This document shows positions 14,682 through 19,913 of a stretch of 19,913 nt of DNA, one piece after another. The stretch is taken from contig JBGUKN010000045.1 of the NCBI GenBank assembly GCA_045114455.1, forward strand, positions 1 through 19,913. Reading direction: 5' to 3'. The stretch's first letter is position 1. Each line of letters starts with the position of its first letter. Origin of the DNA: UBA1732 sp045114455 (GTDB taxonomy: Bacteria > Verrucomicrobiota > Lentisphaeria > Victivallales > UBA1829). Under the pieces are notes generated by a model. The model saw only the letters and a program-made list of their open reading frames with translations. It did not search any database and was not told where the DNA came from. The position numbers and the translations under genes are program-made.

Positions 14682-14710
14682 TTGCTTTTTCCGTGAACGT
14701 GGGGTATAAT
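14682..14710 (+). promoter_or_regulatory. Strong sigma-70-type promoter for the 79-residue protein gene
   Basis: TTGCTT (14682-14687), exactly 17 bases, then a perfect TATAAT (14705-14710). The A-tract-rich bases just upstream (about 14653-14677) could serve as an UP element. This is the best promoter in the window. Confidence 0.85.
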
Positions 14711-14716
14711 ATAATC

Positions 14717-14855
14717 AGTTTTTGAAGCATACCGGGATTCATCCCGCCGGTTCGGCCTGTACGATCGGAATCGGATTCGGATGTCACGATTTTTGCTTTT
14801 CGTCCCCAAGACACAAAAACAAAAAACAAACAAACCTACATAAGGAATTACCACT
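14717..14855 (+). other. Long 5' leader with hairpin and A/C-rich unstructured end
   Basis: From the expected transcription start to the ATG is about 139 bases. Near its 5' end CGGGAT (14733-14738) and ATCCCG (14741-14746) form a compact hairpin. Around 14763-14785 TCGGAA/TCGGAT/TCGGAT repeats occur. The last ~45 bases are almost only A and C until AAGGAA before the start codon. Such a leader suits efficient initiation; no known riboswitch class is recognised. Confidence 0.5.
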
Positions 14856-15095
14856 ATGGCAGACAAAAAAGAAATCTTCGCAGACGGCATCGGTCAGATC
14901 CACTTCGCCGGCAACATGGTCCGTTTTGACTTCGTCACCCTTCAGCCCGCTGGCGAAGGCGAAGCCCCGACCCCGGTCGCGAACATCCGCGTGATCATGC
15001 CTCCGCAGGGCTTCCTCGGCGCCATGAACTCCATGCAGCAGCTCATCGACAAGATGGTCGAAGCTGGCGTTCTCCAGAAGAACGAGCAGAAGTAA
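14856..15095 (+). CDS. Small DUF3467-like protein
   Basis: 79 residues, soluble, with no signal peptide or cysteine. The pattern is a strand-rich start (IGQIHFAGNMVRFDFVTLQP), a Pro/Glu-rich turn, a further strand (VANIRVIMPPQGF) and a C-terminal helix (MNSMQQLIDKMVEAGVL). This is the layout of small DUF3467-type proteins of unknown function (strand, DF, P, variable turn, RIIL-P, helix), but I match it by eye only. AAGGAA precedes the ATG. The near-perfect promoter, long A/C-rich leader and clean codon use suggest high expression. A second small gene follows after 28 bases. Confidence 0.78.
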   Translation: MADKKEIFADGIGQIHFAGNMVRFDFVTLQPAGEGEAPTPVANIRVIMPPQGFLGAMNSMQQLIDKMVEAGVLQKNEQK

Positions 15096-15123
15096 TTCGA
15101 TCCAAAGGTAAAGGATAAGACCT

Positions 15124-15528
15124 GTGAGCCCGGAATTCAAATTCAGTCTTTCCGACTGCGCGCGTGAATACGCGATTTCCTTCTGCGGTATGATTCCGCA
15201 GCGGGATGGCGGCTTCATGTGCGGACTTTCGGGCCTTCAGAGCTTCTCCGGAGACTGTTTTGGTTTCCCGGTCAGACTGGAGGCGGGGACGCTCGCCTTC
15301 TCTCTGCCGATGCCGGAATACTCCTTTGGCTTTATTCATTCGGTCGGCGCCAGCCTGCGTGCGGGCGCCTACCGGCTCATTGAAGCGGCAACCGATTTCT
15401 ATTGCACGGTGTCGAACCTCGTCAAAACGGGGACGAAGCGGGTGAAACATCAGTGCGTCCGGGTGATGAAAGACATCCCGAAAGCGTTTGCACACGTGAG
15501 CCGAACAGTTTTAGGATGGCGACTATGA
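15124..15528 (+). CDS. Small hypothetical protein, possible second gene of the operon
   Basis: 134 residues from a GTG preceded by AAGGA (15111-15115) at good spacing. Codon use resembles the neighbours and the frame ends just before a strong terminator, which together support a real gene. The protein has six cysteines, an aromatic-rich Gly/Phe first half and a basic C-terminal third. There is no signal peptide or membrane helix, and I recognise no family. A later ATG at 15190 would give 112 residues. The opposite strand is also open here, so coding status is not certain. Confidence 0.5.
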   Translation: MSPEFKFSLSDCAREYAISFCGMIPQRDGGFMCGLSGLQSFSGDCFGFPVRLEAGTLAFSLPMPEYSFGFIHSVGASLRAGAYRLIEAATDFYCTVSNLVKTGTKRVKHQCVRVMKDIPKAFAHVSRTVLGWRL

Positions 15529-15550
15529 CTCAGAGAGAATTTGGAAACTG

Positions 15551-15598
15551 AACTCAGTTCTGCAACAGGATGGCTCCGATACAGAACTGAGTTTTTTT
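15551..15598 (+). terminator. Intrinsic terminator after the small-gene pair
   Basis: A perfect 12-base stem AACTCAGTTCTG (15551-15562) / CAGAACTGAGTT (15582-15593) has a 19-base loop and is followed by a T-run. It lies 22 bases after the stop of the 134-residue frame. Confidence 0.92.
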
Positions 15599-15599
15599 A

Positions 15600-15993
15600 T
15601 GCCCCGACGGCGGACCGGCATGCGGTGGCGGAGGATTGTTGAACAAAAAAGGGAACCGCAGGACAATGAAGGCATTGGAATGCTCCGGTCGGGAATGCGG
15701 CGGGTGAGGGTGTTTGATCTCTCCGTTATCCGTTGTTTTCTGTCTGTCGCGCTGGATTTATTTGTACTGACCGGAATCGGAGGGGGAAAAGGGCAGGGTG
15801 ATATATTATGTTCTCAATATAAAAGAATTAGGAAGAAAGATCCGGCAAAAAGCCGATATTATTTCAAAGCTGAATATTTTTATTTTTAACTTTTTTTTGT
15901 ACACGGCTTTTTTTTTCGCGTTTGCGGTGTATATTAATGTTCACATGCCCGCGCACTAAAAAAGAACATTCATCCATAAGGACACCCCCCGAC
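15600..15993 (+). other. Intergenic region upstream of the secretin operon
   Basis: No gene is supported; a 96-residue frame in this interval has an Arg-rich, non-protein-like composition and no ribosome binding site. The 3' half is very T-rich, with runs at 15877-15881, 15883-15887, 15891-15898 and 15908-15916. TATATTAAT at 15930-15938 may be a -10 element, but no good -35 is found at the proper distance, so the operon may need an activator or another sigma factor. TAAGGA (15977-15982) is the ribosome binding site for the secretin gene. Confidence 0.4.
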
Positions 15994-17502
15994 ATGACGC
16001 CCATTGCCCGCCGCACCTTTTTCACGTTCCTCGCTCTGGCCACATTTTCCGGCACAATGATTTGCGCCGACGAGCCGATTTCCGGCTATGACTCCACCGA
16101 AGTCGTCGAAAGGACGCCGGAATCCATCGAGGAAGGCAAGAAGAACGTCGTGTCCGTGGCGCAGCAGCTCCGCGAGATGTTCCAGCCGATCCGCAAGGTG
16201 TCGCGCAAGGTGGAGGAAGAACCCCCGTACCTGAAGATCATTCCTTCGACGAACGATACGAGCATCCTGATCTACCGCTGCCGCTATGTGACGGCGTCGA
16301 AGCTGCGGAACAGCGTGGACGCGATGATCTCCGATACGGGCTATGTGGAGTACGCGGTGGAGGAAAACCTGCTGACGATCCGCGATGCGGCGGAGAACGT
16401 GGAGGCGATCGCGAAGACGCTTCCGCTGATCGACGTGGCGACGCCGCAGGTGCTGATCGAGGCGAAGATCGTGGAAGTCCTGCTTTCCGACAACACCCAG
16501 CGCAACCTGTCGTTCATGTTCAACAGTCCGACCACGATCTCCATGATCGACGGGATGAACCAGCGGTATGACGGCGATACCATGAGCTACGGCGGCATCC
16601 AGACCTCACCGCAGGGCGGTAATACTTCGGACGGGTCCGTGACCAACTGGACGTTTGCCGCCGGGCACAACAACTTCAACATCGCGCTCCAGTGGCTTCT
16701 GACCGCACTGGACGCCAAGGTCCTGTCCTCGCCCGTGATCGTTGTCGGCCGCAACGAGGAAGCCGAGATTTCGAACGGCCAGGACGTGCCGATCCAGTCC
16801 CAGACCATCACCAACGGCAGCATCAGCACCAGCACCACGTTCAAGCGCGTCGGCGTGACGCTGACCGTGGAGCCGCTCATGATCAACAACGACAACGTGA
16901 CGCTCCGCGTGGAGCCGGAAGTCTCCAACATCCAGAGCTACCAGACGATTGCGAACGGCAATGGATATTACCAGGTGCCCGTGATCTCCATCCGAAGCAT
17001 CTCCTCCTATCTCCGCCTCGCCGACGGCCAGATCGTCATCATGGGCGGCCTCTACACCAACCGCAATTCCATCCAGCAGGAGCGCATCCCGTTCCTGAGC
17101 GATATCCCGTATCTCGGCGAGCTCTTTACCTCGAAATACACCGACAAGGAAATCCTTCAGCTGCTCTTCTTCCTCCGCGTCCGCATCCTGAACCCGGAAG
17201 ACATGGCAGACGGCGTACTCTTCGATCCGGAAGAAATGATCCGCTCGACCAACGATTTCGGCGAGGTCATGCGCAACTCCAAGGAACTCCCGACCCTCGA
17301 AACAACGATCGAGAAAGTGAATGACGAATTCATCCAGAACCCGCTCGTGTCCTGGAAGACACTGTTTGGTTCCGATGACGACGAGGAAGAGAAAGGCGGT
17401 AAGGAAGCCGCCGAAAAAACCGCCGCAGGCGAAGCGGCAGAGTCCAACCCCGAAACCTCCGCACCCGCCGCCGTTCCCGCGGACGTCCAGCCCGGAGAGT
17501 GA
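15994..17502 (+). CDS. Compact secretin (GspD/PilQ-type outer-membrane channel protein)
   Basis: 502 residues from the ATG at 15994, chosen because it opens a signal peptide (basic start, hydrophobic ~9-23, likely cleavage near ICA/DE) behind TAAGGA; the ATG at 15922 lacks both. After a charged linker there is one N-domain-like unit (~88-148), then PQVLIEAKIVEVLL (151-164), the usual entry into the secretin core. The core is clear: LQWLLTALDAKVLSSPVIVVGRNEEAEI (232-259), TFKRVGVTLTVEP (282-294), and the hallmark VPVISIRSISSYLRLADGQIVIMGGL followed by ERIPFLSDIPYLGELF (~328-378). The C-terminal ~100 residues are acidic, Ala/Glu/Pro-rich and probably disordered or a pilotin/partner tail. The N-terminal ladder of type II/IV pilus secretins is much reduced. 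It lies three bases before the adaptor gene, not in a pilus or T2SS cluster. Confidence 0.93.
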   Translation: MTPIARRTFFTFLALATFSGTMICADEPISGYDSTEVVERTPESIEEGKKNVVSVAQQLREMFQPIRKVSRKVEEEPPYLKIIPSTNDTSILIYRCRYVTASKLRNSVDAMISDTGYVEYAVEENLLTIRDAAENVEAIAKTLPLIDVATPQVLIEAKIVEVLLSDNTQRNLSFMFNSPTTISMIDGMNQRYDGDTMSYGGIQTSPQGGNTSDGSVTNWTFAAGHNNFNIALQWLLTALDAKVLSSPVIVVGRNEEAEISNGQDVPIQSQTITNGSISTSTTFKRVGVTLTVEPLMINNDNVTLRVEPEVSNIQSYQTIANGNGYYQVPVISIRSISSYLRLADGQIVIMGGLYTNRNSIQQERIPFLSDIPYLGELFTSKYTDKEILQLLFFLRVRILNPEDMADGVLFDPEEMIRSTNDFGEVMRNSKELPTLETTIEKVNDEFIQNPLVSWKTLFGSDDDEEEKGGKEAAEKTAAGEAAESNPETSAPAAVPADVQPGE

Positions 17503-17505
17503 CCC

Positions 17506-19014
17506 ATGAAGAAACCCGCGAAACTTTTTATCTTCGTGCTCCTGCCGGCGCTGCTGCTGGCCGGGGGACTGTATTACGGCATTCGCGTCCACAAACAGAA
17601 ATCCGTGTCCGCCGACCGCGGCGCGAGCAAGGATCCCGACCGCACCTACCGCGTCGCGAAGGGAGACATGACCCTCGGATTGCGCCTCAACGGCACGATC
17701 GTGGCGAACAAGAAGCACAAGCTCGGCCTGGAGGCCAATTTCGCCACGCAGATCCTGAGCGTGGTGGACGAGAACTCATCAGTGAAGGAAGGCGACGTCC
17801 TGATCGAGTTCGAAGACAGCGACCTGATCGAGCGCATTGAGGAGATGCGGACGACCCTCTCCAATACCGAGGAGGAACTCGTGATCGCCATTGAGAACGA
17901 GAAGATCCAGGAACGCAAGAACGAGGTCACGCTTCGCGAGGCGGAAGACCGCGTGCGCCAGGCCGAATCCGACCAGCGCAAGTATCTGCGCCTCACGCGT
18001 ACGCAGAAACGCGACAGCAACGACCTGGCGATCGCGAACGCGGAGGCCGCGCTTGCCACGGCGAAGAAGAATTATTCCGACAAGAAGTACGACATCGCGC
18101 ATTCGGGCGTGACGGACGAGGCTGCCCGCAAATCGAACGAAAACGAACTGAAAAATCTCCAGAACAAGATCGAATCGAGCGAGAATTCCCTGAACCAGGC
18201 GGAGATCGACGGAAAGAGCTTCAAGCACTACGACGATCCGATCAAGCTCATGTCCCTGAACAACTCCCTGGAGCAGGCCCGACTCAATCTCGAACAGGCC
18301 CGCATCTCCACTTCGTCCTCCCTGATCCAGGCCAAGAAGCGCGTCGACAACCTCCGCGCGAACTCGCGCCGCCAGGCCGCCACGCTCGAACGCTACGAAT
18401 CCTATCTGCCCATGATGAAGCTCACGGCCCCGACGGACGGCATCGTCATCTACGGCGACCCGGACCGCCGCTGGGGCGGAGAGGACATCAAGCCGGGCCT
18501 CGAGGTCCGCAAGGGCGAAATCCTGCTTACGATCCCGGAAATGACGAACCTGATGGTGAATTTCGACCTGCCGGAGGCGTTCCGTTCGAAAGTGCAGATC
18601 GGCAACCAGGCCATCATCACGCCGGAAGCCATCACTACGCTCAAGATCAAGGGGCAGATCACCGAGATCGCCACGCTCCCCGTCAACCAGATGTACTGGG
18701 ACGAGACCTCGCCGAAGATCTATCCCTCGCGCATCGCGCTGGAAGTTCAGGATCCGCAGCTCGTGAACGGCATGTCCGTGATCGTGGAGATCGTTTCCAG
18801 CGTCCTGCACGACGTAATCTCCGTCCCGATGGAAGCCGTCTTCGAGAACGACAAGGGCTTCTTCGTCTTCGTCAGCAGAAACGGCAATCCGGAAGAAGTC
18901 CCCGTCCTGATTGGCGACTCCAACGACACGGCGGTCTGCATCACGGAAGGCCTGTCCGACGGAGACGTGGTGTACCTGTACCGTCCGTACCAGAAGAAGC
19001 AGTCCGACCAGTAA
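17506..19014 (+). CDS. HlyD/MacA-type periplasmic adaptor (membrane fusion protein)
   Basis: 502 residues with an N-terminal membrane anchor (KKPAKLFIFVLLPALLLAGGLYYG). The first lipoyl half (~62-104) is seen as LNGTIVANKKHKLGLE and VKEGDVLIEFEDSDL. It is followed by a very long alpha-helical coiled-coil hairpin (~105-300) with repeated EQAR/QAE segments. The second lipoyl half starts KLTAPTDGIVIYGD (305-318) and ends VRKGEILLTIPEMTNLMV. Beta-barrel and membrane-proximal domains follow (~350-500). Such proteins bridge an inner-membrane transporter and an outer-membrane channel. The hairpin of nearly 200 residues seems long for a MacA-like adaptor. The gene begins three bases after the secretin stop, with GGAG in the end of the preceding gene, and is followed after 15 bases by the ATPase gene. 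Confidence 0.93.
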   Translation: MKKPAKLFIFVLLPALLLAGGLYYGIRVHKQKSVSADRGASKDPDRTYRVAKGDMTLGLRLNGTIVANKKHKLGLEANFATQILSVVDENSSVKEGDVLIEFEDSDLIERIEEMRTTLSNTEEELVIAIENEKIQERKNEVTLREAEDRVRQAESDQRKYLRLTRTQKRDSNDLAIANAEAALATAKKNYSDKKYDIAHSGVTDEAARKSNENELKNLQNKIESSENSLNQAEIDGKSFKHYDDPIKLMSLNNSLEQARLNLEQARISTSSSLIQAKKRVDNLRANSRRQAATLERYESYLPMMKLTAPTDGIVIYGDPDRRWGGEDIKPGLEVRKGEILLTIPEMTNLMVNFDLPEAFRSKVQIGNQAIITPEAITTLKIKGQITEIATLPVNQMYWDETSPKIYPSRIALEVQDPQLVNGMSVIVEIVSSVLHDVISVPMEAVFENDKGFFVFVSRNGNPEEVPVLIGDSNDTAVCITEGLSDGDVVYLYRPYQKKQSDQ

Positions 19015-19029
19015 TCCCGGCGGGTCCGT

Positions 19030-19848
19030 ATGAACGACGATGTGGTAGTGCAGCTGCGGGACATCCGCAAGACGTACAATCCCGGCGGTCTGGCCGTGCA
19101 TGTCCTGAAGGGGATTTCCTTCTCGATCCGGCGCGGGCAGTTCGTCGGCATCGTGGGTACGTCCGGCAGCGGCAAATCGACGATGCTGAACATCCTCGGC
19201 ATGCTCGACGTGCCGACGTCCGGCGACTACTTCCTTGAGAAGGTGAACGTGGCGACGCTGTCGGACAGCGCGCAGGCAACCGTCCGGAACATCCGCATCG
19301 GGTTCATCTTCCAGAGCTTCAACCTGTTCCCGTACCTGACCATCGAACAGAACATCGAAGTGCCGATGATCTACAAACGCGTTTCCCCGCGCATCCGCCG
19401 GGCGCGCGCGCTGGAGCTTGCGAAGGTCGTCGGGCTCGGACACCGTCTCGGGCACCGTCCCACCCAGCTCTCCGGCGGCGAATGCCAGCGTGTGGCTGTG
19501 GCGCGGTCGCTCTGCAATGATCCGGCGTTCCTGCTGGCTGACGAGCCGACCGGCAACCTCGACGAGAAGACAGGCAACGAGATCATGGCGCTGTTCCACC
19601 GGATCAACAAGGAACAGAACGTGACGATCATCATGGTCACGCATAATCCGATGTTCGAGCCGCATTACGACAAGGTCATCCGGCTCCGCGACGGACGCAT
19701 CGTGCAGACGAAGCCGACCGATGCCGTGGATGAATTGACCGGCCCGCTGTCCGGGTTCGGCGAACTCCCGCAGGACCGCATGGCCGCCGACGCGAAGGCG
19801 TCGCTGAAGACCACGGCCGAGGCGGAAGGGGAGGGCGCGTCCAGATGA
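19030..19848 (+). CDS. MacB/LolD-type ABC transporter ATP-binding protein
   Basis: 272 residues, a single nucleotide-binding domain without fused membrane part. All catalytic motifs are present: Walker A GTSGSGKST (43-51), Q-loop Gln95 in FIFQSFNLFPYLT, Walker B FLLADEPTGNLD with Glu172, and H-loop His205 (VTHNP). The signature reads LSGGECQRVAVARSL (147-161), with Glu in place of the usual Gln. The ADEPTGNLD form is typical of the MacB/LolD/FtsE class, which drives mechanotransmission rather than substrate passage through the membrane domain. The C-terminal ~50 residues are an Ala/Glu/Pro-rich tail beyond the family core. The stop overlaps the start of the permease gene (ATGA). Confidence 0.95.
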   Translation: MNDDVVVQLRDIRKTYNPGGLAVHVLKGISFSIRRGQFVGIVGTSGSGKSTMLNILGMLDVPTSGDYFLEKVNVATLSDSAQATVRNIRIGFIFQSFNLFPYLTIEQNIEVPMIYKRVSPRIRRARALELAKVVGLGHRLGHRPTQLSGGECQRVAVARSLCNDPAFLLADEPTGNLDEKTGNEIMALFHRINKEQNVTIIMVTHNPMFEPHYDKVIRLRDGRIVQTKPTDAVDELTGPLSGFGELPQDRMAADAKASLKTTAEAEGEGASR

Positions 19849-19913
19849 TGCGGTTCACCGACATCGTGTCGCTGTCCTTCCTGAACCTGCGGCTGCACAA
19901 GACGCGTTCGCTG
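19845..19913 (+). CDS. Start of an ABC transporter permease (MacB/FtsX type), cut by the window edge
   Basis: Only 23 codons are visible, reading MMRFTDIVSLSFLNLRLHKTRSL. The start overlaps the ATPase stop as ATGA; the second ATG at 19848 is an alternative. The pattern of a short amphipathic start with LxNLRxxKxRSL is how MacB/FtsX-family permeases begin before their first membrane helix. Together with the adaptor and ATPase this strongly suggests the membrane subunit of the same exporter. The remainder, including the periplasmic domain, lies right of the window. Confidence 0.75.
   Translation, partial: MMRFTDIVSLSFLNLRLHKTRSL

Noticed and set aside
14216..14890. 224-residue minus-strand frame across the non-coding stretch
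   Set aside because: It runs through the protease terminator, the repeats and the best promoter in the window; its Phe/Ser/Leu-rich stretches come from A-tracts.
15599..15889. 96-residue plus-strand frame after the terminator
   Set aside because: It starts within the terminator T-run, has no ribosome binding site and an Arg-rich, non-protein-like composition.
17779..19665. 628-residue minus-strand frame opposite the adaptor and ATPase genes
   Set aside because: Arg/Asp/His/Val-rich shadow with no motif; both plus-strand genes are certain.

Overview
The window is a GC-rich stretch of bacterial chromosome with tightly packed genes and no sign of rRNA, tRNA, insertion sequences, integrases or CRISPR. 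Several features suggest a Gram-negative member of the PVC superphylum, with Lentisphaerota/Victivallales-like bacteria as a reasonable guess. These are a Pal/OmpA-type lipoprotein, an outer-membrane secretin, and a V/A-type ATPase operon in the order E, DUF2764-like, A, B, D, I, K, which is the order I know from Chlamydiae. The taxonomic placement is inference from gene content and order; no marker gene is present.

Layout. (1) 2-2706, plus strand: the 3' part of an OmpA/Pal protein with a Gly/Asn/Asp repeat linker and its own terminator, then truA, then an ABC-ATPase-like protein in which nearly every catalytic motif is altered and which carries an extra C-terminal domain. (2) 2822-3631, minus: a ferredoxin-nitroreductase fusion, convergent with region 1. 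(3) 3728-11190, minus: a complete seven-gene V-type ATPase operon closed by a clear intrinsic terminator. Upstream of it on the same strand is a small zinc-ribbon protein with a Trp-rich tail and a near-consensus promoter. (4) 12007-14250, plus: a secreted Prc-type (S41) tail-specific protease with a strong terminator. (5) 14251-15600: a roughly 600-base non-coding stretch with two sets of 11-base repeats, A/T tracts and an excellent sigma-70 promoter, driving a 79-residue DUF3467-like protein, a small orphan protein and a terminator. (6) 15994 to the right edge, plus: a compact secretin, an HlyD/MacA-type adaptor with a very long coiled coil, a MacB/LolD-type ATPase, and the start of a permease. 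These are closely spaced or overlapping, so they are very probably one operon.

How the genes fit together. Regions 1 and 4 are envelope maintenance genes and region 3 is ion-motive energy conversion. The V-ATPase c-ring subunit keeps the Gln/Gln/Glu set known from Na+-binding rotors, so sodium coupling is plausible. The most interesting candidate system is region 6: a secretin stands where a TolC-like outer-membrane channel would be expected for a MacAB-type ABC exporter. This suggests a trans-envelope ABC machine with a secretin outlet. The second most interesting object is the pseudo-ABC-ATPase with an RsbW/GHKL-like C-terminal part at 1585-2706.
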